Assembly: GCF_004297405.1 (NCBI RefSeq)
Contig: NZ_SCVC01000042.1
Span: 186,001-250,000, forward strand
Source: Reyranella sp.
Lineage (GTDB): Bacteria > Pseudomonadota > Alphaproteobacteria > Reyranellales > Reyranellaceae
Direction of reading: 5' to 3'
DNA: 64,000 bases
The notes below the pieces were generated by a model that was not told the origin of the DNA, did no database searches, and saw nothing but the letters and a program-made list of their open reading frames with translations. A program made the translations under genes and the position numbers. Shown one piece after another: positions 42,250 to 50,636 of the stretch. Positions within the stretch are counted from its first letter, which is position 1; each line of letters opens with the position of its first letter.

Positions 42250-44592
42250 CTATGCCGCCTTCCTGGTTCGATTTGCCTCGATTGCCGCCCACAGTGATGC
42301 CGCCGTCACCGGCATGTCGACATGCTTGAGGCCGGTATGCGGGTGGATCGCATCGACGATGGCGTTGATCACGGCCGGAGGTGCGCCAATGGCGCCAGCT
42401 TCGCCGGCGCCCTTTACGCCCAGCGGATTGGTCGTGCACAGGCTGTTGTGCATGTCGAAGTGCACATGCGGCACCACGTCGGCACGCGGCAGGGCGTAGT
42501 CCATGAACGAACCGCTCATGAGCTGCCCGGAGTCGTTGTCATAGACGGTCTTTTCCGTCAGCGCCTGGCCGACGCCCTGGCCGACGCCGCCATGGACCTG
42601 GCCTTGCAGCAGCAGCGGATTCAATGCCGTGCCGAAATCGTCCATGATCGAGTAGTTCAGGATCTGTAGCGTGCCGGTATCGGGATCGACCTCGAGCTCG
42701 CAGACATGACAACCGTTGGGGAAGGTCGCTGCCGACGGCGTGCGGGTGAAGTCGCCATCGAGGCCGGGCTGTTCGCCGGCCGGGACATGCCTGGGATCCT
42801 TGGCGGCCTTGGCGACGTCGAACAGGCTCATCGTGCGGTCGGTGCCGACGATGCGGAAGGTCGCGTCCTTGTATTCGATATCGCCGACAGCGGCTTCCAT
42901 CGCCGAGGCCGCGACCAGCTTGCCCTTTTCGATGATCTTGTCGCTGACCCCCAGGACCGCCGCGCCCGCCACCGGGATGGAGCGGCTGCCGCCAGTCATG
43001 CCTTCCGGCGTGAAGTCCGAATCGCCTTGCACGATGCGGATGCGATCGGCATCGACGCCTAGCCGGGCCGACATGATTTGCGTGAAGGCCGTCTCGTGAC
43101 CCTGACCATTGGTCTGCACGCCCACGAAGACGGTGATCGTGTCGTCTTCGTTGAACTTGGCGATGGCGCTTTCTGGTGCGCCGCCCGAGCACTTCTCCAC
43201 ATAGGTTGCCATGCCGATGCCACGCCACTTGTCCTTGGCGAGGGAGGCAGCGCGGCGGGCGGAAAAGCCCTTCCAATCGGCCTTCTCCATGCCCTTCAGC
43301 ATGACATTGTCGAAGTCGCCGGAGTCGTAGGTATCGCCCAACGCCGTGTCCCACGGGATCTGATTGGGCTTCACGAGGTTGCGCTTGCGCAGCTCGTCCG
43401 GCGTCAGGCCGGTCTCGCGCGCGATATGGTCGACGAACCGCTCCAGCAGATACGCCGCTTCGGGACGGCCGGCGCCACGATAGGCATCGGTCGGCACCGT
43501 GTTGGTCATCACGCCCTTCACGTTCACGTAGATCGTGGGCGTCTGGTAGAGGCCAGCCAGCATGCCGGTCCCGGCCATCGTCGGGATGAAGGCGCCGAAG
43601 TGGCTGAGATAGGCACCGAGTGCGGCGTAGGTCGTGACGCGGAAGCCCAGGAACTTGCAGTCCTTGTCGAGGGCCATCTCGGCGATCGAGACATGGTCGC
43701 GGCCCTGGACGTCGGACAGGAAGGCCTCCTGGCGATCGGGAATCCACTTCACTGTCCTCTTGAGCTCACGGCTGGCCCAGACGACGAGGGGATACTCGGG
43801 ATGAACGAAGATCTTCATGCCGAAGCCGCCACCGACGTCGCCGGTGCGCACGCGCAGCTTGGGCTGGCCGATCTTCAGGATCATGTCGGCGACGACGGGC
43901 CGGATGACGCTGACGCCCTGCGAGGAGACCCAGAGGGTGGAGCGGTCGTCCTGGGCGTCGTATTCGCAGATGGCGCCGCGCGGCTCCATCGAGTTCACGA
44001 CCAGCCGGTTATTGACGATCTGCAGCTTCACGACGCGGTCAGCCTTGGCAAAGGCCGTCTCCGTCTTGGCGCGATCGCCCATCTCCCAGTCGAACACCAG
44101 GTTGCCCTTGATATGGTCGTGGACCAGCGGTGCGCCGGGCTGGGCGGACTCATAGGTGCCGACCGTGTGAGGGCGGGCTTCGTAGTCGACCTCGATCAGC
44201 TCGGAGGCGTCCTTGGCCTGTTCCAGGTTTTCGGCGACGACCAGAGCCACCGGGTCGCCGACATGGCGAACGCGGCCCTGGGCCAGCATCGGGCGGGGGG
44301 TATCGGCGCGCGGGGTACCGTCGCGGTTGCTTACGGGCACGAGGCAGGGCAGGTCGCCGTAGCCCGCCTTCTTCACATCTTCACCGGTAAGGACCAGAAG
44401 CACGCCGGGGGCTTTGCGGGCGGCGGACGTGTCGATGCTCTTGATGTCGGCGTGGGCGTGCGGCGAGCGCAGCACGTAGGCGCGAGCGGCCGGGGCCGAA
44501 AGCTTGGTGTCGTCGGTGTACCGACCGCCGCCGGTCAGAAGCCGGGGATCCTCGACCCGGCGAACCGATTGTCCGATGCCGAACTTTGCCAT
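42250..44592 (-). CDS. xanthine dehydrogenase family molybdopterin-binding subunit, form II CoxL-like
   Basis: A 780-residue molybdenum hydroxylase large subunit. It begins GQSVRRVEDPRLLTGGGRYT and keeps the molybdopterin-binding regions (GDVGGGFGMKIF, QTNGQGHETAFTQI, a GVKGAGEAGAIGAPPAVINA terminus). The active-site loop near residue 370 reads AYRGAGR, the form II signature. True CO dehydrogenases have AYRCSFR, so CO oxidation is unlikely; an aldehyde or N-heterocycle is more plausible. It would need FAD and 2Fe-2S subunits (CoxM, CoxS), but no such genes are in the window. It leads an operon with a small helical protein and a metallo-hydrolase. Confidence 0.9.
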   Translation of the reverse strand: MAKFGIGQSVRRVEDPRLLTGGGRYTDDTKLSAPAARAYVLRSPHAHADIKSIDTSAARKAPGVLLVLTGEDVKKAGYGDLPCLVPVSNRDGTPRADTPRPMLAQGRVRHVGDPVALVVAENLEQAKDASELIEVDYEARPHTVGTYESAQPGAPLVHDHIKGNLVFDWEMGDRAKTETAFAKADRVVKLQIVNNRLVVNSMEPRGAICEYDAQDDRSTLWVSSQGVSVIRPVVADMILKIGQPKLRVRTGDVGGGFGMKIFVHPEYPLVVWASRELKRTVKWIPDRQEAFLSDVQGRDHVSIAEMALDKDCKFLGFRVTTYAALGAYLSHFGAFIPTMAGTGMLAGLYQTPTIYVNVKGVMTNTVPTDAYRGAGRPEAAYLLERFVDHIARETGLTPDELRKRNLVKPNQIPWDTALGDTYDSGDFDNVMLKGMEKADWKGFSARRAASLAKDKWRGIGMATYVEKCSGGAPESAIAKFNEDDTITVFVGVQTNGQGHETAFTQIMSARLGVDADRIRIVQGDSDFTPEGMTGGSRSIPVAGAAVLGVSDKIIEKGKLVAASAMEAAVGDIEYKDATFRIVGTDRTMSLFDVAKAAKDPRHVPAGEQPGLDGDFTRTPSAATFPNGCHVCELEVDPDTGTLQILNYSIMDDFGTALNPLLLQGQVHGGVGQGVGQALTEKTVYDNDSGQLMSGSFMDYALPRADVVPHVHFDMHNSLCTTNPLGVKGAGEAGAIGAPPAVINAIVDAIHPHTGLKHVDMPVTAASLWAAIEANRTRKAA

Positions 44593-44663
44593 GAATTCCT
44601 CCGTGTTGGCCGGAGGTTAGCAAGGTGCGACGAAGCGTGGCTAGGACTCTTCGCAGGAGAGGA

Positions 44664-44690
44664 GGGACGCACCCGCAGAGCGGTGCGCCC
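44664..44690 (-). terminator. hairpin downstream of the secreted-protein gene at 44702
   Basis: CGCACC (44668-44673) pairs with GGTGCG (44682-44687), extended by GGG/CCC beyond one bulged base. It lies about 12 bases past the stop of the gene ending at 44702. No T-tract is seen. Confidence 0.4.
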
Positions 44691-44701
44691 CTGGCAACAT
44701 C

Positions 44702-45295
44702 CTACTTCTTTGGCGAGATCGCGACGATAAGCACCTGGGTGTTGACCGCCGTCACATTGTCACCCGGCTTGACGCGCGGAAGCTGGGCGCGACCCTCGCT
44801 GGTCGTGACATTGTAAGTGCGGACTTCGCCGCCATTGGGATTGACGAGCGATATTTTGCCGGCCGCAGGGTCGACCGCAGTCACCCACCAGTTGGCAACG
44901 GCCTGATCGGCGACGACTCCTGCCGCACGGTTGTTGCCGGTGACGGCTGCCGTGACATTGACATCGCGATCGCGCGGCGGACGCGCGTTCGGGCCGGACA
45001 GCACGAAGGTCAGCCTATCCTCGAAGCCGATCGACACCACATCGCCGGTCCTGGTCGTATCCATCTTCACACCCTCGACCACATTGTGGGTGAGGGAACG
45101 GCCGGTTGGACCCGTGAAGGTTATCGTGCGCTTGGCCGGATCGATGGCGGTGATGGTCGCGTCAACCGAATAGGTGGTCACGGTCGAGATGCCGACGATC
45201 GGCTGGGTCGGGCTCTGGGCAAAGGCCGTTCCGACAGTTGTCGCCGCTAGAGAGCCGGCGAAAGCTGCTGCAATCAGAAAGCGCTTGGTGATCAT
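44702..45295 (-). CDS. secreted protein of unknown function (beta-rich)
   Basis: A 197-residue exported protein with a signal peptide (FLIAAAFAGSLAATTVGTAF, then AQS). The mature part has two similar beta units: VDATITAIDPAKRTITFTGP and WVTAVDPAAGKISLVNPNGG. Both couple a DP-x-K/R-x-I phrase to a strand, pointing to an internal duplication of an OB-like or beta-barrel domain. No catalytic motif. The ATG has a strong GGAGGAGGT site. An FNR/FixK-type box is centred about 83 bases upstream of its start, a plausible activator position. Confidence 0.75.
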   Translation of the reverse strand: MITKRFLIAAAFAGSLAATTVGTAFAQSPTQPIVGISTVTTYSVDATITAIDPAKRTITFTGPTGRSLTHNVVEGVKMDTTRTGDVVSIGFEDRLTFVLSGPNARPPRDRDVNVTAAVTGNNRAAGVVADQAVANWWVTAVDPAAGKISLVNPNGGEVRTYNVTTSEGRAQLPRVKPGDNVTAVNTQVLIVAISPKK

Positions 45296-45371
45296 GGTAC
45301 CTCCTCCAATAGTTGCCTGACGCTAACATGAGTGTTGGCGGATTCGCCACTGTGCCCCTGTTACATTGAGA

Positions 45372-45385
45372 TTGATTTTGATCAA
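45372..45385. promoter_or_regulatory. FNR/FixK-type binding site (TTGAT-N4-ATCAA)
   Basis: TTGATTTTGATCAA matches the FNR/Anr/FixK dyad exactly. The palindrome extends by one pair on each side (GATTGAT...ATCAATC, 45370-45387). It is centred about 83 bases before the ATG of the secreted-protein gene (45295) and about 20 bases before the TPR gene start (45399). It could activate the first and repress the second when oxygen falls. Confidence 0.6.
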
Positions 45386-45398
45386 TCTTCCCGGCGGT

Positions 45399-46739
45399 AT
45401 GCACGCCATGACGATGCATGATGGCGAAGGCCACGCCCTGACGGGTGCCACGGCAGAGGCACGGGATCTCTTCGAGCACGCGCTCGAACTCCAGCGCTGC
45501 TATCTCGGCGATCCGCTCGAGGCAATCGACAGGACGATCACTGCCGCGCCGGGTTTCGCCATGGCGCACATCACACGCGGCTGGATGAACCTGATCGGCA
45601 CCGAGCCTCGAGGGTTCGCCAATGCCCGGCAGAGCCATGCCAACGCCGCTCCCTTGGCGAAGACGCCACGCGAACGAGCGCATCTCGAAGCGATGGGCCA
45701 GCTCGCCAACTGCGATTTCCATACGGCTGCGGCAACGCTGCAGCGGCTTTCGATCGATCATCCGCGCGACCTGCTGGCTTTGCAGATTGGCCACCATATC
45801 GATTTCTTCGTGGGCGATGCCCGGATGATGCGCGATCGCATCGCACGTGCGTTGCCCGAATGGAGCGAAGATCGACCGGGCTACCACCTGTTGCCGGCGA
45901 TGCACGCTTTCGGGCTGGAGGAATGCGGCGACTACGTCGAGGCGGAGCGCCAAGGTCGTCGCGCCGCTGCTCTGCATCCCGGCGATAGCTGGGCTCAGCA
46001 TGCGGTGGCGCATGTCATGGAGATGCAGGGTCGCCTAAAGGAAGGGCTCGCCTGGATGCGCGATGATCCCGAGCTGTGGAGCAGGGACAGCCTGCTTGCC
46101 ATCCACAACTGGTGGCACACTGCGCTCTACCATCTCGACCTCGGCGAAATCGACGAAGTGCTGACGCTCTATGATGGTCCCATCTTCGGCACCAAACCGC
46201 CTTTCTCCATGACCTTGGGAGACGCGGGGGCGTTGCTGTGGCGTCTCATGCTGCGTGGCGTCGATCTCGGTGACCGCTGGGATGTCCTGGCCGATCTCTG
46301 GACCCAGGTCGAAGGCCGCAGCCTTTATGCTTTCAACGATGCGCATGCCGTGATGGCCTATGTCGGCGCCGGTCGGCGGTCCAAGGCCGTGGAAGTGATC
46401 GCGGCTCTCGAGGAAGCGGCGGCTGGCGACAATTCCAACGCCATCTTCAGTAGCCAAGTCGCATTGCCGGTAGCGCGCGCCTTCCTGGCGTTCGGCGATG
46501 GCGACTATACGGGTTGCGCGGCACTGCTGCTGCCGGTGATTCCCATTGCTCATCGCTTCGGCGGCAGCCATGCCCAACGGGATGTGCTCGATCTTACTCT
46601 GATCGAGGCGGCCTTCCGCGCCGACGACGAGCCGCTCGCCCGTGCCGTGACGGCGGAGCGCAAAGCCGCCAAGCCGCACAGTGTGTTCACCGAAGCGGTG
46701 TTCCAACGAGCTCGAGCTGCGGCCGTGGTTCCAGCGTGA
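45399..46739 (+). CDS. tetratricopeptide repeat protein (TTC38-like)
   Basis: A 446-residue soluble helical-repeat protein. Repeats such as ARDLFEHALELQRCYLGDPL, ERAHLEAMGQLANCDFHTAA and YHLLPAMHAFGLEECGDYVE, with the conserved stretch HAVAHVMEMQGRLKEGLAWM, are those of the TTC38-like group. This family occurs in bacteria and animals; its role is unclear. ATG at 45399 is preferred; TTG at 45366 and ATG at 45408 are in frame. Its stop overlaps the GTG of the methyltransferase gene (GTGA). An FNR/FixK-type box sits just before its start. Confidence 0.8.
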   Translation: MHAMTMHDGEGHALTGATAEARDLFEHALELQRCYLGDPLEAIDRTITAAPGFAMAHITRGWMNLIGTEPRGFANARQSHANAAPLAKTPRERAHLEAMGQLANCDFHTAAATLQRLSIDHPRDLLALQIGHHIDFFVGDARMMRDRIARALPEWSEDRPGYHLLPAMHAFGLEECGDYVEAERQGRRAAALHPGDSWAQHAVAHVMEMQGRLKEGLAWMRDDPELWSRDSLLAIHNWWHTALYHLDLGEIDEVLTLYDGPIFGTKPPFSMTLGDAGALLWRLMLRGVDLGDRWDVLADLWTQVEGRSLYAFNDAHAVMAYVGAGRRSKAVEVIAALEEAAAGDNSNAIFSSQVALPVARAFLAFGDGDYTGCAALLLPVIPIAHRFGGSHAQRDVLDLTLIEAAFRADDEPLARAVTAERKAAKPHSVFTEAVFQRARAAAVVPA

Positions 46740-47647
46740 CGACTGCTTATCTCGCTGCCGACGGTTTCGACACGCAGCTGCGCGAAGAACTCGCCCGGCG
46801 TGACGTCGCGATTGTCCGTGAGCACGGTCGGCTTCTGGTCACCGAAGGGCCGGCCGTTCCTGCGGCCTGGGCGGCCAACATTTGGCACGATTGTGTCGAG
46901 CTGCCCGTGGCGTCGATCGGCACTGCCGCCAAGTCGTTGCGCGATATCCAGCGCAATTGGGCTATGTATGCGCCACTGCACCATCGTCGTGCCGCCCTGA
47001 TCCAGGAGCGTCTGCCGCATGTTTCGGCCAAGCCGGTGATCTTTCCGGCTGTCGCGCCGACTGCTCCGCTCGGCAGCTGGACGTTGCTGGCGCCCGACCG
47101 GATGCTCGCCGCCGCCCGTTGCAGCTCGCCGTTCGCCAATGGTGAGGTCGACTTAGTCGAGGACAAAGTCGGGCCGCCCAGCCGGGCCTACCTGAAACTA
47201 TGGGAAGCGTTGGTGCGGTTGCGTCGCTGGCCACAAGCCGGCGAACGCTGTCTCGATCTCGGCGCTTCACCCGGTGGCTGGACCTGGGTGTTGGCCAAAC
47301 TCGGTGCTGAGGTGGTGGCGATCGACAAGGCACCACTCGATCCACGTGTTGCCGCGATGCCCCGCGTCGAGTGGCGGGGCGAGAGCGCCTTCGCCCTGGA
47401 GCCGGCCAGCATCGGTCCGGTCGACTGGCTGTTCTCCGATGTCATCTGCTATCCGGCGCGGTTGCTGCGGCTGGTCGAACGCTGGCGGGCAACTGGGCAG
47501 GTGAAGAACTTCGTCTGCACCATCAAATTCCAGGGCGAGACCGATCACGAGACAGCAGAGACCTTTGCTGCGCTGCCGGGCGCCAAGGTCCTGCATCTGC
47601 ACAACAACAAGCACGAGCTGACGTTTATCCTGACCTCAGCGTCATGA
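46736..47647 (+). CDS. FtsJ-like (RlmM-related) SAM-dependent RNA methyltransferase
   Basis: A 303-residue protein. The C-terminal part (about 150-303) is an FtsJ/RrmJ-type methyltransferase. It has GPPSRAYLKLWEAL with the first Lys, the SAM motif CLDLGASPGGWTWVLAKLGA, DWLFSDVICYP with Asp, and FVCTIKFQG with the second Lys, giving the K-D-K-E-like set of 2'-O-methyltransferases. The N-terminal half resembles the RlmM/THUMP-associated region. RlmM modifies C2498 of 23S rRNA in E. coli; this product is shorter. The start is the GTG at 46736 in a GTGA overlap with the TPR gene. It overlaps the convergent LysR gene by six bases. Confidence 0.85.
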   Translation: MTTAYLAADGFDTQLREELARRDVAIVREHGRLLVTEGPAVPAAWAANIWHDCVELPVASIGTAAKSLRDIQRNWAMYAPLHHRRAALIQERLPHVSAKPVIFPAVAPTAPLGSWTLLAPDRMLAAARCSSPFANGEVDLVEDKVGPPSRAYLKLWEALVRLRRWPQAGERCLDLGASPGGWTWVLAKLGAEVVAIDKAPLDPRVAAMPRVEWRGESAFALEPASIGPVDWLFSDVICYPARLLRLVERWRATGQVKNFVCTIKFQGETDHETAETFAALPGAKVLHLHNNKHELTFILTSAS

Positions 47648-48565
47648 CCGCGAGCGCCAGGTTTGGCGGCGCAGGAATTCGACGACGTGCGCGCGGAAGC
47701 TGTCGATGAACTCGCGCGCCGGCTGCGATGTACGCTCGGCTTCCGCGTAGAGGACGGTGAACTCGAAGTCGAGGCGTGGCTCGAAGGGACGGACCACGAT
47801 TCCGCGCGTCGAGTATTCGTGCGCCGTAAACGGCTCACAGAGCGCGACACCGGCGCCCGATGCAACGAATGCGCAGGCAATTTCCGACAGTGGCGTCTCG
47901 ATTCGCAGCACACGATTCACGTCATGCTCGGCGAAGAGGCGATCGATACGGAAACGCGATATGCCGGAATGGCCAAGGGACACGAAGCTCTCGCCCTCGA
48001 AGTCCTTGGGCCGAAGCCGCGCCTTGTTGGCAAGACGATGCCCCTGCGGCAACACCGCGACATAGGGCGCCTTCGGCATTCGTTCGACTCTCACGGCCGT
48101 GTGCTCGAACGACGTCTCGGCAAAGCCGAGGTCGCACTGGCCCTGGACGACAGCCGTCAAGACAGCGTGTGACACCAGACCGGACAGCACGAGATCGAGC
48201 TTGGGATGCTCGGCAGCGAACTTTCCGGCAAACCGCGGCAGGAAGCCGTTGGCGAGCGCCGGCATCGCCGCGATGCGCAGGAAGCCGGTGCGCCGCGTCC
48301 TGATCTCAGTCGCTGTCTTGGCGATGCGTTCCAGACCGACGAAGGAGCGCTCCACTTCGGCATAGAGCGACAGCGCCTCGCTCGTCGGTACCAGCCGGGT
48401 GCCGCGGCGCTCGAACAAAGCGAGGCCGACATGATGCTGAAAGTCGCGAATCATGCGGCTGACGGCCGGCTGGCTGACGTTGAGCAGGTTGGCGGCGGCG
48501 CCGACGCCGCCAGTCAGCATCAGGGCGCGAAAAGCTTCGATCTGGCGTGGGTTCAGGCCGCGCAT
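47642..48565 (-). CDS. LysR family transcriptional regulator
   Basis: A 307-residue regulator. The N-terminal winged helix-turn-helix (about 6-65) reads RQIEAFRALMLTGGVGAAAN then LLNVSQPAVSRMIRDFQHHV and LFERRGTRLVPTSEA. A ligand-binding domain follows (LRIAAMPALANGFLPRFAGK, then AFVASGAGVALCEPF). It is transcribed divergently from the ABC importer/oxidase operon, the classic arrangement for a LysR activator and its target. A T-N11-A palindrome lies between its start and the operon. The inducer is probably the transported compound. Confidence 0.92.
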   Translation of the reverse strand: MRGLNPRQIEAFRALMLTGGVGAAANLLNVSQPAVSRMIRDFQHHVGLALFERRGTRLVPTSEALSLYAEVERSFVGLERIAKTATEIRTRRTGFLRIAAMPALANGFLPRFAGKFAAEHPKLDLVLSGLVSHAVLTAVVQGQCDLGFAETSFEHTAVRVERMPKAPYVAVLPQGHRLANKARLRPKDFEGESFVSLGHSGISRFRIDRLFAEHDVNRVLRIETPLSEIACAFVASGAGVALCEPFTAHEYSTRGIVVRPFEPRLDFEFTVLYAEAERTSQPAREFIDSFRAHVVEFLRRQTWRSRS

Positions 48566-48574
48566 TGGCTCAAT

Positions 48575-48589
48575 ATAACATTTTGTTAT
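48575..48589. promoter_or_regulatory. LysR-type binding box (T-N11-A palindrome)
   Basis: ATAACA and TGTTAT are perfect 6-base arms around TTT. T48576 and A48588 give the T-N11-A core of LysR boxes. The site starts 10 bases before the regulator's ATG and about 86 bases before the receptor gene, fitting autoregulation and control of the divergent operon. Confidence 0.6.
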
Positions 48590-48674
48590 GTAAGCGCCGG
48601 AGAAATCGGATTTGACGCCGCAATACCCACGCGCCGAACATTGTCATAGGGGCATCACGAACAAGGAGGGGAAA

Positions 48675-49712
48675 ATGCAACGTTTGACGTGCATTGGCGC
48701 GATCCTGGGAGCGACTGTACTTTTCAGCGCCGTACCGGCGCTGGCTCAGCAGAAGACCCTGACCGTCGCGGCTTATGGTGGCGTCTGGGATTCGCATCTC
48801 CGCAAGGAAGTGTTTCCGGAGTTCGAGAAGAAGCACGGCGTGAAGGTCGAGTACGTCGCCGGCAACTCGACGGATACGCTGGCCAAGCTTCAGGCCCAGA
48901 AGAGCAACCAGGTAATCGACGTCGCCATCATGGACGATGGCGTCATGTATCAGGCGATCCAGCTCGGCTTCTGTTCGCCCATTCAGGGCCTGGACAAGGC
49001 GGAGCTCTATCCCGCGGCGCTGTTCAAGGACGATAAGGCCGTCGCCGTCGGCCAGACCGGTACCGGCTTCATGATCAACACCAAGGTCTTCAAGGACAAG
49101 GGTTGGGCGATACCGACCTCCTGGAACGACCTCAAGGATCCGAAATTCAAGAAGCAGCTTGTGATCCCGCCGATCAACAACACCTATGGGCTCTACACGC
49201 TCATGATGTTCGCGCGCATGAACGGCGGCGGCGAGAAGAGCATCGAGCCGGGCTTCAAGGTGATGAAGGCCGACATCAATCCCAACGTCCTGGTCTACGA
49301 ACCTTCACCGGGCAAGATGACGGAGCTTTTCCAGTCGGGGCAGGCCAACATCGCCGTCTGGGGCACCGGTCGTGTCCAGGCCTTCGCCAACACCGGCTTC
49401 CCGGTCGACTTCATCTATCCCAAGGAGGGCGCGCCGATCCTGCTCGCCTCGGCCTGCGTGGTGACCAAGCCGTCGGTCAACCCGCTGGCGCACGAGATGA
49501 TCAAGACGCTGGTCTCTGCTCCGGTGCAGACCGGCATGGCCAAGGAAATGGGCAACGGCCCGGTGAACACCAAGGTCGACGTCAATATGTCGGAGCTCAA
49601 GATGGCGCCGGTCGGCGACCGCGCAAAGCTGATCATCGCGCCCGATTGGGACGCCATCAACGCGCAGCGCGACGACTGGACTAAGCGGTGGAACCGCGAG
49701 GTGGAGCGCTAG
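48675..49712 (+). CDS. ABC transporter substrate-binding protein, polyamine (PotD/opine) type
   Basis: A 345-residue periplasmic receptor with a signal peptide (CIGAILGATVLFSAVPALAQ). The family start TLTVAAYGGVWDSHLRKEVF is followed by FEKKHGVKVEYVAGNSTDTL, IDVAIMDDGVMYQAIQLGF, PTSWNDLKDPKFKKQ and APILLASACVVTKPS. This is the group used for spermidine/putrescine, opines and other cationic compounds. The ATG at 48675 follows AAGGAGGGG. First gene of an operon of at least eight genes ending at 56210. Confidence 0.92.
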   Translation: MQRLTCIGAILGATVLFSAVPALAQQKTLTVAAYGGVWDSHLRKEVFPEFEKKHGVKVEYVAGNSTDTLAKLQAQKSNQVIDVAIMDDGVMYQAIQLGFCSPIQGLDKAELYPAALFKDDKAVAVGQTGTGFMINTKVFKDKGWAIPTSWNDLKDPKFKKQLVIPPINNTYGLYTLMMFARMNGGGEKSIEPGFKVMKADINPNVLVYEPSPGKMTELFQSGQANIAVWGTGRVQAFANTGFPVDFIYPKEGAPILLASACVVTKPSVNPLAHEMIKTLVSAPVQTGMAKEMGNGPVNTKVDVNMSELKMAPVGDRAKLIIAPDWDAINAQRDDWTKRWNREVER

Positions 49713-49715
49713 CGC

Positions 49716-50636
49716 TTGGCCTTTCTCGAACTCGAGAACCTCAGCAAGGCCTTCGGCACGCACAAGGCGGTCGACGGCCTGACGCTGGGAGTCGAGAAGG
49801 GGGAGTTCGTTTCCCTTCTCGGGCCTTCAGGCTGTGGCAAGACAACGACCTTGCAGATGATTGCGGGCTTCGTCGAGCCGACGTCCGGCGCAATCCGGCT
49901 GGGCGGCAAGGACCTGCTCGCGATGAAGCCGGCCAAGCGCGGCCTCGGCATCGTGTTTCAGAGCTACGCGCTCTTCCCGCACATGACGGTAACGGAGAAC
50001 GTGGCCTTCGGGCTCGAGATGCAAGGCGTCGCCGCCGCGGAGCGCACGACGCGGGTCGCGGAGACGCTGGAACTGGTCGGCCTTGGCGCCTTCACCGCGC
50101 GCTTTCCGCGGCAACTTTCGGGCGGCCAGCAGCAGCGCGTGGCGCTTGCCCGGGCGCTGGTGATCCGGCCGCAGATCCTGCTGCTCGATGAGCCGCTGTC
50201 CAATCTCGACGCCAAGCTGCGCGAAGGCATGCAGATCGAGCTGCGCCAGATCCAGCGCACGGTCGGCACCACGACCATCCTGGTGACGCACGACCAGGCC
50301 GAGGCGATGGCGCTGTCGGATCGGATCGTGGTGATGAACCAGGGCAAGGCCGAGCAGATCGGACCGCCGCACGAGGCCTATGAGAAACCGGCTACCGCTT
50401 TCGTCGCCAATTTCCTCGGCAAGACCAATCTGGTGAACGGTGCTTCCGTGCGGCCGGAGCGTATCTCCTTTGCGCCCGCCGGGCTTGCCGGCACGGTGCG
50501 TATGCGGATCTTCCAGGGCAACCACTGGCTCTATCAGGTCGACACGGCCTCGGGACTGGTGACGGTCATCCGGCAGAACACGGGCGAGACTATGCCAGGC
50601 GAAGGTGCCGCCGTGCATCTGGCGTGGGGATCATGA
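49716..50636 (+). CDS. ABC transporter ATP-binding protein, PotA-like
   Basis: A 306-residue ATPase. It has Walker A GPSGCGKTTT, Q-loop FQSYALFPHM, signature LSGGQQQR, Walker B LLLDEPLSNLDA and VTHDQAEAM. The C-terminal TOBE region (VRPERISFAPAGLAGTVRMR) is short, making the protein smaller than the usual 350-370. Start is the TTG at 49716, three bases after the receptor stop; GGTGGAG precedes it. Its stop overlaps the permease ATG (ATGA). Confidence 0.92.
   Translation: MAFLELENLSKAFGTHKAVDGLTLGVEKGEFVSLLGPSGCGKTTTLQMIAGFVEPTSGAIRLGGKDLLAMKPAKRGLGIVFQSYALFPHMTVTENVAFGLEMQGVAAAERTTRVAETLELVGLGAFTARFPRQLSGGQQQRVALARALVIRPQILLLDEPLSNLDAKLREGMQIELRQIQRTVGTTTILVTHDQAEAMALSDRIVVMNQGKAEQIGPPHEAYEKPATAFVANFLGKTNLVNGASVRPERISFAPAGLAGTVRMRIFQGNHWLYQVDTASGLVTVIRQNTGETMPGEGAAVHLAWGS

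Noticed and set aside
42250..44592. Aerobic CO dehydrogenase large subunit
   Set aside because: The active-site loop is AYRGAGR, not AYRCSFR, and the M and S subunit genes are missing.
43078..44730. A 550-codon open frame opposite the CoxL gene
   Set aside because: It mirrors the codon structure of a clear molybdenum hydroxylase gene on the other strand and has no recognisable domain. Long antisense frames are common in such GC-rich DNA.
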